A stretch of DNA of 64,000 bases from Gracilaria domingensis (lineage: Eukaryota; Rhodophyta; Florideophyceae; Gracilariales; Gracilariaceae). Location: assembly GCA_022539475.1 (NCBI GenBank), contig VCMS01000013.1:310001-374000 (forward strand), in the 5' to 3' direction. Of the stretch, positions 21,686-31,973 are shown in pieces; position 1 is the first letter of the stretch; each line of letters opens with the position of its first letter. The notes beneath the pieces were generated by a model. That model did no database searches. It was not told the origin of the DNA and saw only the letters and a program-made list of their open reading frames with translations. The translations under genes were made by a program, and so were the position numbers.

Positions 21686-23392
21686 CTACTTGTAAACTGA
21701 CAGGGCCCTTTCAACTGCATCTTCAATTTCATCCAACGCTCTCTTCTGAAGCTGACGTCGGACGAATGCTGGGCCAAGGTTTCTAATTCTCTGACAAATA
21801 TCGAACACGCCGGCAGGTTTGATAATACCGCGGTTCACAAACATGATTTTCGTAACCTTGTCTGATCTGAACTTGAACAACTTCATCACACGCCGTTCCA
21901 AAGACCTCCGGTCCCATTCAGAATACGCTGGCCATTCTGGAAGTGGAACAGGCTCAGCCGCCTTCCCGACGACTGGAATAATTGCGATTCGTTCTTGTTT
22001 AAGAAACTCGGGATATCGATTGAAGAATTTATGCTTCAGCGCTTCTTCTCGGCTTATGCAGAACACATTCTCCAAGAACTTCTTACAGTTTGCCCGACCG
22101 AGCATGAAGTCATGCAGTCGAATTTTCTCGTCCAGAATCCCGCCGAATGATTTCATTGTCTCAGTTGCAAGGGGGTACACTTCACCTTTTTTCACCGGTC
22201 TATCAGGTCGAATTATGAACTTCGAAAGACAGGTATTGTCAAACGCTTTTTCGATCTCTTCCGCTTTGAACATTGCTTGTCCCCTGATGGTGGTCATAAG
22301 CGCTCGAAATATTGGGAGAAGGGACATTTGCTCTCGAGTTAGATTGGGGTCATCTGCCGTACTCGGAAACGGGTCAATGAGTACGACCGAGCCCCAACAG
22401 TCCTCCGGCTGTGTCTCAAGAGTTTCATGGTTGTGTCTTCTCTTAAGAAAGTCTTCAGCTAGACCAAAAGGTTCACTATTCAACGCACCACCGTCCACCG
22501 CAGAGTAAACGAACACATCTCCTTGATTTGCATCTGGATTCTCCACATCGTGTTTGCCTTCTCTGCACGCACTCCAAGAAGGTGGCAAATTTAGGCGGGA
22601 CTCGTAGTGGGAGCGGGGAGTTTTTACCTGCACGGTGGGGAATCCAACTGGGAAGGCTGCGGTAGCCTTCGTTGCAGTGATAGCGCTTTGCCAGCCGTCT
22701 GACGATGATTTCCTAGTGATATCGAGGATGTGCATCGTATTCTTAAGATGATCTGGTACGGCTTCTGGAGTAGTTGTGACGACGTACTGGCAGTAGTCAG
22801 CGTGTCTACGCATATAAAATGCGTCAGAAGCAGCTACGGAGCGAAAAGTATTAATGACGTACGGTACGCCTCTCATATTCGTTGTAGTTATAGAGAGACA
22901 AATCTTGGATGCCCAGTGTGGGAGTTCAGCCTGCACATCACGAGCGTCGATAACCTTGGTAGCAGTGTCTGACATGAAGTTAGCGTTCAGGAAGGAACGT
23001 ACGCGAACAGAGCCGTCTCGTTCTGGAGTGAGATCATTGCAACTGAGAAGCTGCTCAGCATTCATTTCCTTGACCCATACCTGAAACAGTGGGTTATTCT
23101 CCGGTGAATCATCTCCAAGTTTGTAATTGCGAGGCAAAGGATTATATGGAATGTTTACGGACGCGGTGGCAAGAGTTGCTGTAATCCCTCCTGCGGAGCT
23201 GCCGATGATATCCTTCAGCCTCACATCCCAAGGCGGCACTTTAGGATCTTTAGCTTTTTTCAGGGCTTCCCATTCATTCATTGCTTCTAGGAAGAAGTCC
23301 ATGACACCAGCCGAGTAGGCGCCGCCCGTTGCGGCGCCTGCGAGACACAAGGCGAGTTTGTAACTCGGGGGTTTAGGTACTTGCTCATCCAT
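21686..23392 (-). CDS. patatin-like phospholipase
   Basis: A 568-residue protein from an ATG at 23392. The N-terminus carries the patatin oxyanion motif in LAGAATGGAYSAGV (residues 18-31), then the nucleophile elbow GSSAGG with Ser66. The partner aspartate lies in AVDGGALNSEPF near residue 300. Together these give the Ser-Asp dyad of patatin-like acyl hydrolases, which release fatty acids from membrane lipids. The remaining 250 residues are not recognised but keep protein-like composition to the stop. The architecture resembles the long bacterial-type patatins more than short plant storage patatins. The frame is open 186 nt further upstream from a GTG; a pyrimidine tract with CTTTCAG just 5' of the ATG suggests a 5'UTR intron acceptor. 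Confidence 0.82.
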   Translation of the reverse strand: MDEQVPKPPSYKLALCLAGAATGGAYSAGVMDFFLEAMNEWEALKKAKDPKVPPWDVRLKDIIGSSAGGITATLATASVNIPYNPLPRNYKLGDDSPENNPLFQVWVKEMNAEQLLSCNDLTPERDGSVRVRSFLNANFMSDTATKVIDARDVQAELPHWASKICLSITTTNMRGVPYVINTFRSVAASDAFYMRRHADYCQYVVTTTPEAVPDHLKNTMHILDITRKSSSDGWQSAITATKATAAFPVGFPTVQVKTPRSHYESRLNLPPSWSACREGKHDVENPDANQGDVFVYSAVDGGALNSEPFGLAEDFLKRRHNHETLETQPEDCWGSVVLIDPFPSTADDPNLTREQMSLLPIFRALMTTIRGQAMFKAEEIEKAFDNTCLSKFIIRPDRPVKKGEVYPLATETMKSFGGILDEKIRLHDFMLGRANCKKFLENVFCISREEALKHKFFNRYPEFLKQERIAIIPVVGKAAEPVPLPEWPAYSEWDRRSLERRVMKLFKFRSDKVTKIMFVNRGIIKPAGVFDICQRIRNLGPAFVRRQLQKRALDEIEDAVERALSVYK

Positions 23393-24359
23393 CAGTGTCG
23401 AACTCTGAAAGAAAAAGAGTGTGAAAGGTAAACTGCCAAGATGGTTCGTAGTCAGCGGAGATACTGAAGCGTATCGCTCTATTTCATTGCGCACAGTCCT
23501 TCTTAGTCCCGTCGGAGACGGATCCGGGAGGTCGATTGAGACAGCGGCCGTAGCGAAGGGAGGAACAGAGGGGGACACTGATGATGTTTAAGTAGGCGTG
23601 AAACAGGAACGATGCCTGAGCTCCGGATAATCAATAACAGATAACTGGCGAGTAAGTGTGTTCCCGTTGCTGGGACGTTGAAGACGCCGGAGGTTTATCT
23701 CCCACGACCGGCATTCGGTCGCGAAGGCCACTATCAGATAAACCCTTTTACTGGATAAGGCGCATCAAACTTACCATACTCTGTATTACAGAGTCTTTAA
23801 ACTGCACAGTATACCGGTACTATAGTACAGTAACTGTACCTTATTACACGTACATGGAAAACGCTTACAGCACAAGGGGACAATATGAGGATTATCCCAA
23901 ACGATAAGGATAATCTTTTGTCCAATCGGTTCGTTCGTTACGCGATTATCTCAGACGGAGATTCCCAATCCACAACGCACAACGGCGATTTTTGACATTT
24001 GCAACGAGGACTGGAGCACTTGCTGCTTGGGTTAAGGATATCGCGGGAGAGCGTTGTTTCCAAGTCTACGACTTTCCGTGCCATAGCCACATGGGTGAGG
24101 TCGAAGGTACGACGGTACCGATGGTATCCTTTAGGATACCAACGGAAGGCTAGAAGGCTGCCTCTGTAACAAACGTCTCTCTCAGCCTCTCTCTCTCAAG
24201 GTTACGAAGGTGACTGGCATAGTGTTCTATCTTCGTTCCTTTCGGTCTTCTTTTTCAATTCAGCTTCCTCAGATACCTGGCACTCATCAAGTTCGATTAG
24301 AGCGATCTCTGCGCCACTTGATTTAATCTCGCTCAGTCATGTAGTTAAGTCCTTGACCA
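23393..24359. other. intergenic region rich in small palindromes
   Basis: This lies between the divergently oriented lipase and NLR-like genes and probably holds both promoters. It contains nested inverted repeats: arms GGTTTATCT/AGATAAACC at 23692-23700 and 23736-23744 enclose a CGACCG/CGGTCG hairpin at 23705-23721. Further hairpins are ACTCTG/CAGAGT near 23780-23797 and GGTATCC/GGATACC at 24122-24139. No gene is visible. Confidence 0.5.
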
Positions 24360-27300
24360 ATGTCAGCCATGCTCCTTGAAGTGAGGGAGCATCACAATTG
24401 TGGCCTTAATACGACAGTGTTCGTAGAGACAAATGTATTCCTTGGAAGCAAACTGAATTCTAGTCTGGTTTCGAAGTGTGCATCGCATCCGCCGCCTGCA
24501 TTTATCAGTCGACGAGAACCAAGGAAGCAGCGAGTAAATCGGAAAGGGGGCAATGCTCTCGTATCGATGCAACGCGAGTTCGATGTCTTCATTAGCCATG
24601 CAGGTGAGGACAAAGACACGATAGCAATGCCTCTGTACACAAGTTTGCAAACACGAGGTATGACGCCTTTTTTAGACAGGGAGGAATTGCGAGAAGGTGA
24701 GCACGCACCGAGAGAAATGATTAGGGCGATGGAGACATCTCCCGTGGGTCTCTTTATCCTAAGTCCGGAGTTTGCTGCAAAGAAGTGGACCATGTTGGAA
24801 CTTGATTGTTTTTTGCAACGGGTGGAGAAAGCGGATGTTGTAAACGATGGCCGTACCCGGCCCGCGTTGATACCAGTCTTTTACCGCCTCACTGTCGCAG
24901 ACTGTCGGTACGCACAATTATTCAGGAAGTACAGAGAAGTTTTGCTCACCACTGATTTTTTTGAGAGGGTCGAGGCGGGGCATACCACTTCAACAAAGGT
25001 GAAGAGCTCACTCTCGTCCTTGTCCGCTAATACAGGCATCTCTAACCACATTGGGGCAACGAATGAAGATTCAGAGGCGATGATGCAAATACGACTAAAA
25101 TTCGTTGAGCAAATCTGTGAACGAGTCGAAAGAGCTGTTCAAAGAATCACCGGTAGCACTGAGGGCAGAGATATAAGATTACCGAGCTCCATCGACGGAG
25201 CAGATGCATTCAAGCCATACTTTTACATTCCGCAACTTGCGAAAGAAGTTCTACTCGACTTCGATGGCATCGACAATGATGGTAATCCCGCCACATGTGA
25301 GGGCATTGTTCTCAGAGAACTGTTGATGAAAGATGATGTACCGGGGGCGACCAGAGTAATATCTGTTCTTGGCAGTCCGGGTGTTGGAAAGTCCTGCATT
25401 CTCCGAGCTCTTGCTGGCAATAAGGACGTGAAAACCAGATTTCCCAATGGGATTTATTACATGCTCCTCGGTGTCGACGCTACTGAAGGCACTATAGTGC
25501 AAGAACTGCTTAAAGTACTTCGCTGCAGCGGTGGACATACGATTGAGAAATTAATGCGAGAAGAATGGAGTCTCGATATCGTCATTGAAAAGGTTGCAGA
25601 GTGGATGAGAGGAAAGACATACTTGTTACTAGTTGATGATGTGTGGGATGATGGGACAAGAGTTTCAACAATTTCTTCTCTTCTCGGAGTATTTGGAGAT
25701 AATACGCACAGTTCTATGGTCTTCACGACAAGGCAAGAGTCAATAGCAGTATTGGGTGACGTGGTGAAAATAGAACCTCTACAACCTTGTTCGGAAGAAG
25801 CTAAAGATATGCTGTTAAGATATGCCAAGCTTCCAGAGCTTTCGCAGAACGACTCAAAACTCATGGAATTGGTGAGAAACGTTTTGGTAGGGTGTGGAGG
25901 GCTGCCCGTATGCTTAGCGGCTGTAGGTCGTGGAATCGCAAGACAAACCCTGCATTACCAGAAGCGAAAAGAACTTGCCATGGAAGTGTATTATGACCAG
26001 CTAAAGAGCGGAAACAGAAACGTAGTTGATTTGATTATCGACGGATATCCGGGCTTATCAGCGGCATATCTAGCGTCGCTAACATTCTTGGGAAGGCATT
26101 GCAGAACAATTCTGGGATTCGAAACAGACTTTTCTCTCTCAGAAATGCACAGAAGTTTCAGCGTTTTTGAAAGGCAGGCCATTATTCCACACGGTGCCCT
26201 ACGTAGACTTTGGAATCTCAAGGACGACACTGAAGCTATTTTAGTCCTGGAAGCTTTTGTTGAAGTTGGCCTTGCCGATGTAGAAGTCGATTATGAAACG
26301 GGCAGAAAGCAACTACGTCTACATGATCTAGCGCACGATTTTGCTTGTGCATGTGCGGAGCGCATGGGTGAAAGTCAGATTTGGCACCAAAGGCTTTTGG
26401 ATGGATATATGGCAGATCAGATTCACTGCGACAGAAATAGGCCGTGGTGGGAACTGGAAGACGATGGATACATCTACAATAACATATCAAGGCATCTTTT
26501 GCAGAGCGGAAGGGAAGAAGAAGCCTTGCAGTTGATACTAAATGCTTCGTGGACTCTTAGACGTCATGATTGCGGGGGATTACGTTCCTGTATGAGGGAC
26601 TTCGACATATCCATGAGAGCTATTACTAGATCTGCATCCTATTCAACTGAAGCAAAGCAAGTGTTAACATCTGGACTGAGTCTCGTAAAACATGCGGTTA
26701 GGGATAGCTGGTCTGTGGTAGACAGAAACCAAAACGAGTTCTGTTTTCAGATGCATGGACGTCTACTGGCGGTTGTCGATAGCCCGTGGCCTGTAAATGC
26801 TTACCTAAGCTCTTTGAGAGCCGTGCAATCGGCTTCATGGCTTAAACCGGCGAAAGGATATTTCGGGCAGCCCGGACAGCAGCGAATGAAGGAATTTGTA
26901 ATGAACTCTCATGTCATAGCTGTTACTGACATTTTTCCTGGTACTATTGCAGCTGTGACAAGAAACGAAGTTGTGACGATTGAAGTGGATGACATGTCCG
27001 TGAAAAGGAACTACATCACGTTTAGCCGTGGGATCGATTTTGCTTCATTCAGTTCTAGTCGGAGCAAGGTTGTGGCTGGTTCACGAAATGGCCATTTGCA
27101 GATATGGGATTTGAAGACGGGAACGCTTGAGCACGATATTACGCTGGGTCTCGAATCTTCACTGTGCTGTGTTGCGGGTCCTACAGAGGATACAAGAATC
27201 GCTCTCGGATCTGTTGATAAGGCGATTGTGCTTTGGAACGTTAAGACCGGGATGCAAATAGGAAAAACGATGCGAGGACACAAACGCTTGATACGAAGCT

Positions 27301-28565
27301 TGACGTTTAGCAAGGACGGCAGTCGTATCATATCCACAGCAGAAGACAAAGAAATTCGCCTTTGGAATGCCCAGACTGGAATTCAGATCGGTAATACACT
27401 TAAAGGACATGAACATTTTGTTTGGTGCGCGGCTGTCTCGAACGATGGAAGTCGAATTTTCTCTGGCTCATCTGACAGGACAATACGCGTTTGGGACGTC
27501 ATTGCAGGGGAACAGATTGGCTCAGCATTACAAGGGCACGCAAGCAGTGTGAGATGTCTAGCCGTCAGCAACGACCGAAAATTAGTTGTGTCTGGGTCAA
27601 CTGATAAAACAGTTCGGGTGTGGGACGTGGAAACGAAGACGGAAGTAGGGGAGACTGTTCGGGCTCACGACGGTTCCGTTCTCTGTGTGGCGATAAGCAA
27701 CGATGGGAGACGGGTCATTTCTGGCTCCGCCGACCATACGGTTCGCGTTTGGAACGTGGATGATTTCATCCACGTTCCAAACGCCGACATCCATGAAACC
27801 GGGAACACATGGCAAGGTCACGTCAAATGGGTACGGTGTGTATCCCTCAGCAAGAATGGGAAGCGAGTTGTTTCTGGTTCCGGGGACAAGACAGTTCGTG
27901 TGTGGGATGCAAATACTGGGATGCAAGTGGGAAAGACGTTGAGAGGACATTCTCGGGGGGTGCGGTGTGTGTCAATCAGTGCTGACGGAGGAATTGCAAT
28001 ATCCGGGTCGACGGATGGTACGATACGGATATGGGATACGGACCGCAGCGTGCAAATTGGCAGACCGTTGGGAAGTCACCATGGAGCAGTGCTGTGCCTA
28101 CTTTTGAGCGAGGACGAAAAACACATCGTCTCTTCTTCCGATGATGGTACAATTCGGATGTGGAATGTGCGGACGGGTATGCAGGTAGGAAATTCCATGA
28201 GAAGGCACTCGGCAAAAGTTATACGGCTGCAACGAAGCGACAACAACATTATTGAGTCTTGGGACACATCGGGCATTGGGAAAAGATGGTCGGTGTGTGA
28301 AGATGGTCATCAGGGGCTTGTAGAATTATCGGGCGGAGTCAACGAGAACATCAAGAAGGAGGGCGTAGACTATCAAGTGGTTTGCAAACAACGACAAGTG
28401 AAGATGGTAACAGGATCTAAATCCTATACATTAGCCACTCTGCCTAGTGAGGTGGTAGCGAACAGTGCATGGTGTTATAACCGCGAACACCATATCCTTG
28501 CAACAGGTTTGACAGATGGGAGAGTGCTCGTTTTTCGGCTATTTCTGAGCGTCACTCGAGGATAA
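24360..28565 (+). CDS. TIR-NB-ARC-WD40 receptor (NLR-like)
   Basis: A single-exon, 1401-residue protein. Residues about 72-215 form a TIR domain (REFDVFISHAGEDKD, FLDREELREGEH, SPEFAAKKWTMLELDCF); the glutamate of LEL aligns with the catalytic Glu of TIR NADases. An NB-ARC ATPase follows: P-loop VLGSPGVGKSC near 336, kinase-2 LLLVDDVWDD near 422, an RNBS-B-like arginine in VFTTRQES, GLPV near 514 and an MHD-like LHDLAHDFA near 655. From about residue 880 to the end lie roughly ten WD40 repeats (SGSTDKTVRVWDVE type). Such proteins sense ligands with the repeats and signal by oligomerising the TIR; here that is family inference. A later in-frame ATG (residue 70, MQREFDVF) would start right at the TIR. 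One WD repeat carries an insertion made by a 40-bp palindrome. Confidence 0.93.
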   Translation: MSAMLLEVREHHNCGLNTTVFVETNVFLGSKLNSSLVSKCASHPPPAFISRREPRKQRVNRKGGNALVSMQREFDVFISHAGEDKDTIAMPLYTSLQTRGMTPFLDREELREGEHAPREMIRAMETSPVGLFILSPEFAAKKWTMLELDCFLQRVEKADVVNDGRTRPALIPVFYRLTVADCRYAQLFRKYREVLLTTDFFERVEAGHTTSTKVKSSLSSLSANTGISNHIGATNEDSEAMMQIRLKFVEQICERVERAVQRITGSTEGRDIRLPSSIDGADAFKPYFYIPQLAKEVLLDFDGIDNDGNPATCEGIVLRELLMKDDVPGATRVISVLGSPGVGKSCILRALAGNKDVKTRFPNGIYYMLLGVDATEGTIVQELLKVLRCSGGHTIEKLMREEWSLDIVIEKVAEWMRGKTYLLLVDDVWDDGTRVSTISSLLGVFGDNTHSSMVFTTRQESIAVLGDVVKIEPLQPCSEEAKDMLLRYAKLPELSQNDSKLMELVRNVLVGCGGLPVCLAAVGRGIARQTLHYQKRKELAMEVYYDQLKSGNRNVVDLIIDGYPGLSAAYLASLTFLGRHCRTILGFETDFSLSEMHRSFSVFERQAIIPHGALRRLWNLKDDTEAILVLEAFVEVGLADVEVDYETGRKQLRLHDLAHDFACACAERMGESQIWHQRLLDGYMADQIHCDRNRPWWELEDDGYIYNNISRHLLQSGREEEALQLILNASWTLRRHDCGGLRSCMRDFDISMRAITRSASYSTEAKQVLTSGLSLVKHAVRDSWSVVDRNQNEFCFQMHGRLLAVVDSPWPVNAYLSSLRAVQSASWLKPAKGYFGQPGQQRMKEFVMNSHVIAVTDIFPGTIAAVTRNEVVTIEVDDMSVKRNYITFSRGIDFASFSSSRSKVVAGSRNGHLQIWDLKTGTLEHDITLGLESSLCCVAGPTEDTRIALGSVDKAIVLWNVKTGMQIGKTMRGHKRLIRSLTFSKDGSRIISTAEDKEIRLWNAQTGIQIGNTLKGHEHFVWCAAVSNDGSRIFSGSSDRTIRVWDVIAGEQIGSALQGHASSVRCLAVSNDRKLVVSGSTDKTVRVWDVETKTEVGETVRAHDGSVLCVAISNDGRRVISGSADHTVRVWNVDDFIHVPNADIHETGNTWQGHVKWVRCVSLSKNGKRVVSGSGDKTVRVWDANTGMQVGKTLRGHSRGVRCVSISADGGIAISGSTDGTIRIWDTDRSVQIGRPLGSHHGAVLCLLLSEDEKHIVSSSDDGTIRMWNVRTGMQVGNSMRRHSAKVIRLQRSDNNIIESWDTSGIGKRWSVCEDGHQGLVELSGGVNENIKKEGVDYQVVCKQRQVKMVTGSKSYTLATLPSEVVANSAWCYNREHHILATGLTDGRVLVFRLFLSVTRG
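27745..27784. repeat. perfect 40-bp palindrome inside a WD40 repeat
   Basis: Arms of 19 bp (GCGTTTGGAACGTGGATGA and its exact complement) flank a central TT. It reads through in frame as VWNVDDFIHVPNA, adding about eight residues to a blade whose siblings lack them. It looks like an inverted copy of the RVWNV codons. Confidence 0.95.
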
Positions 28566-28998
28566 CGGATGCCTTGCGTGAGCAAACCATCAGCACTTGG
28601 CGTGGCACAAGGAGGCCTTGCGCTATGTGATGTTTCAATCGGCTACTTGCAGATAATGTATTATGTAATACTCATGAAGTCCACAGAAGTCTTTTGAGAT
28701 TTGTGGGTAACGAACTAAAGCCTTTCCTTTGACCTACTTACTATGGCTAAGTTACGGTCGTGACTGGTTCATGGGATTGTCTGCTGCATATGGCTGTTTA
28801 CAGAAGTGATGCCTCGCCGTAATAGGGCCGATGGCGGCGGTACAAGGATCAGCATTGCGTCGATGATACCAGATTTCTTCGTCATTTGGGCGCCTGTGTT
28901 CAATAAAGTCTGCTGATGCTGTGAGTTACGTCGATAAGAAAGCTTCTGCTCATGAGAGTTTGAAGGCATTGCAATCGACTAACGCTTTCACTAACAAT
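28566..28998. other. intergenic, no supported gene
   Basis: 3' flanks of the convergent NLR-like and peroxidase genes. Nothing gene-like is seen. Confidence 0.5.
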
Positions 28999-29928
28999 TT
29001 ACGACTCCACGTCATCCGAAGACATCTGAGACAATTTGATCATAAACTTCCCAAAGTCCGTAATCGTACGGGAAAGACCAAGATCCTCGTCGTATTCATC
29101 CCCATCATCAATTTGTCCGGCATAATACTTTATCCAATTTTTTCCTTTCACAGTGGAAATCATAGCTTCATCGCTTTGCAACGTATTAAAAGCCAGGCAG
29201 ATTCTCGACGCTATCAACGCTATCAATGCGTTGCTTAAGATTCAAGGCATAAGAGTTGTCGAATCGAAATTGTCTTCTAGTAAACTTGGAGTCATTCCCA
29301 TCGGTCCTGAACCTTCCCAGAGCATGTCCACCGACCAGTGATACAACCATCTCTCTTGGCGTGAATCCCTTTCTGCGGTAAAGAGCCCCAAGGTAGCAAA
29401 CGAAGCGTTACGAGATGGGAGCTCATTTGAGAGCTCATCAGTAGATGCATCAGGTGAATCAGCATCTTCTCTAGGATTATCCAAATCGGCCAATTTTCCT
29501 TCAATGTCGACATCACCAGCGATAGCCAGAGCAATTTCAGTGCCTATTTGAATACCATCTGCAAAAGAGATACAGGCTCCAGATTCTCTACGGGTGTCCC
29601 TGATTGCATTAATTGTTCTTCGCAAACGAGCGTTGTCGGAGTTTCTGAGTTCAGCACGTAGTCTTAGACTTTCATTGCAACCAGAATTGCTGTTGCTTGC
29701 GGTGGCAGTGATGCAATCGTGGAAGGCGGCACGGACAAAACCGGGGATTAGGGCTTTTTCACGTCGTAATTTTGAGTCGAGGGTATCTCGGAAACTCTGT
29801 TCAGTTTCGGAGTTAAGGCATGTTTGTCTAGAGACAGGGTGGATTTCCTCAGAGGCACGGATTTGTTTGGAGTAAAGAAGAAAGCAGATTAAGAGTGAGG
29901 AGAAAAAGAAGGAATAAGAACGCATCAT
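28999..29928 (-). pseudogene. secretory-type haem peroxidase with two compensating one-base frameshifts
   Basis: Starts at an ATG (29928) with a signal peptide (MMRSYSFFFSSLLICFLLYS). The distal haem site is VRAAFHDC, followed by the GCNES and SGACISFADG segments of plant-type peroxidases. The frame then drifts: the proximal site (MVVSLVGGHALGRF, then FRFDNSYALNL) is in a second frame, and the C-terminus (FNTLQSDEAM to DFGKFMIKLSQMS) is back in the first. The breaks fall in a GGGG run (29386-29389, one G short) and a TTTT run on the coding strand (29188-29191, one T extra). Both are homopolymers and cancel out, so either the sequence has two homopolymer errors and the gene is intact, or the gene died recently. 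If functional it would oxidise phenolic or halide substrates with H2O2 outside the cell. Confidence 0.8.
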
Positions 29929-31610
29929 GTGGGCGAAAACTTCGACGATGGAACGCGAGTAGAGCGGCTTTGAGACAAAAGAAATCCATAAAATATGTTA
30001 AGAGAGCTTTCCGTTAGTCGTTAGTTAATGAACTGATTTGATAAACAAACTGAAAGCAGGAATAAACGGGCCTGGAAGGAATGTAAATGAAACGGGCCAT
30101 GGAGACAAAATGGTTTGCGAGGGTATCCCTCTTAGATTAGCCCCGTTTTTGTGGGAAGAGAGTAAGCCACAGCTTCGATGTCTCGGAAATTGCGGCAGTT
30201 GTTGAACGAAAATGAACAGGAACAAAAGCGGGAGCAACCAGCTGCAGATATATCTGTTAACAGACAGGTGATAAGTATAAGTTATCAACCGGGGCGAGAC
30301 GACAATATGAAGGTCCCGAGGCGAGGATATCGGTCCCGAGACGAAGCCACACCTATAAACCTTTAAAGAGAGCGAGAGAGATATCATTAACGGCCGATTG
30401 ATGTGTCCTGCAAATGCGTCCAACTTTACACATGTCAAATTTAGACTATCACAAACGTGTCACGACTCTCGCCGACTTTCAGTGACTTTCAGTGACTTAC
30501 CCTTGTACCTGTAGAATCTACAGTGTAGATACAAAGGTAGGTGTAGCCTTCTACCTCAGGTGTCGAGTCCTAGCTAGAGAGTTTAGCAAATTTTCTTCCC
30601 CTGCCTGGGACCATGCCGACGAATGCAGTCGTCGTTTCGTAGACTCTTGAGAGAAGAATTGGTAGTCATGTCTCGCAACAACAACCGCCGAAGAACGCCT
30701 TGAATGAACGAGCATTCCACAGTACGAACAGTCACACACAACGAAGCTGCAAACGGCATCCGATTCCAATAGGCCAATAGCTTCATGCTGTTCGCTTCCA
30801 AGACGCTGACCTTTTGTCCATTTATCGATAATGAACTGGCATATTGATGACGCGTCGTTCGATGTACGATCATGTCCTATTGGATCACTTGAATGGCAGG
30901 GGACGTTCATTTCGTATCGATTAGAACAGGCATATCGTTGACGGTTGCAATGGGGGAGTGTACGTATAAGTTACGAAAATTCGAAACGTCGCTCTCGTCG
31001 TCGAGGACTTCAGATTCTATTGCATTTGTTTCGTAATACCATCTGGTTGAGCCGTTGGACAACCGTCTTCACACGGTGATGCGAAGTTTCTGAAAACCAG
31101 ACTTACCCGAACAATTGCTCAACGAAGAGGATATTTTATTCCATCAGTCTCGAAAGTAAGCACGTTGGCAACAGCCATGCAACTATGATTCGCTACCCAC
31201 AAAATAGAAAACAAAAGAAGCGACACCCTGATTAAAAACTAGGGCTACCTATTGTTGCGCGTCTTGATGGCATCTAAAAAGCTTGAAGAAGACATAGCAC
31301 TGTAAGATCAAGATCAAGATCGATATGAGCCTTCTTTATCTCGCCCGGATGTACCTGTTCACATTTTCGATGACGCGAAGATTGTCTGTTCATACTGCTC
31401 TCGCGTGTGGGAGAGAGAACCCAAGGCTAATGTCATCATGGCTATAAGAAGAGCAGGAAGAGTTCGATCGATTCCGACACTCTCGATCCATCACTGCACA
31501 CTCAGAGACTACCCAACAAACAACTCGATTTCAAAGCACCACACCCCGTTGATCAGGATTTTTGATTCATCACAGCTCTCTTTCGGTTTCACTACTTTCT
31601 TGTCCAGTAC
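29929..31610. other. intergenic, no supported gene; small repeats
   Basis: Contains a short tandem repeat of GACTTTCAGT near 30474-30497 and a perfect 15-nt palindrome CTGTAGA-A-TCTACAG at 30509-30523. The rest shows only short chance frames. The final part is presumably the promoter of the small secreted-peptide gene; a TATAAG box lies near 31443. Confidence 0.4.
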
Positions 31611-31796
31611 ATGATGCATAGTTATACTGGTGGTTCATCGAGTGTAAAATGGCTTTTGGTGATGGTGGCGTGCATCATTTGCAGCTCGTTGTGGGGCCAA
31701 GTCGAATGTGCTCAAGAACTATCGGAACAACAGCTTTACTTTATCAGTCGTGGCGCCGAGCCCAGTCCCGAGCCGGTGACGGATCCATTCGCGTAA
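31611..31796 (+). CDS. small secreted peptide, 61 residues
   Basis: Starts at a tandem ATG. The product has a hydrophobic core (WLLVMVACIICSSLWG) with a plausible signal-peptidase site after VECA, leaving about 27 residues that end in an acidic, proline-rich tail (EPSPEPVTDPFA). I do not recognise it. It is short enough to be chance, but signal-peptide grammar, an ATG start and an upstream TATA-like box support a real secreted peptide. Confidence 0.4.
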   Translation: MMHSYTGGSSSVKWLLVMVACIICSSLWGQVECAQELSEQQLYFISRGAEPSPEPVTDPFA

Positions 31797-31973
31797 TGGA
31801 GCTGATGGGAAAAATTAGTTTGCACAGAAGGGGTGGTGGGAGGAGGAAATGAGGCTGCGCATACCCTTGTACGCGCAACACCTGTTGGGCCAAGGGCCTT
31901 TCTACTAGATATACTTGAGAGGAAATGCTTAATGCTCTTTGCAATGATTGGACTTGGATGCATGAAAGATGAT

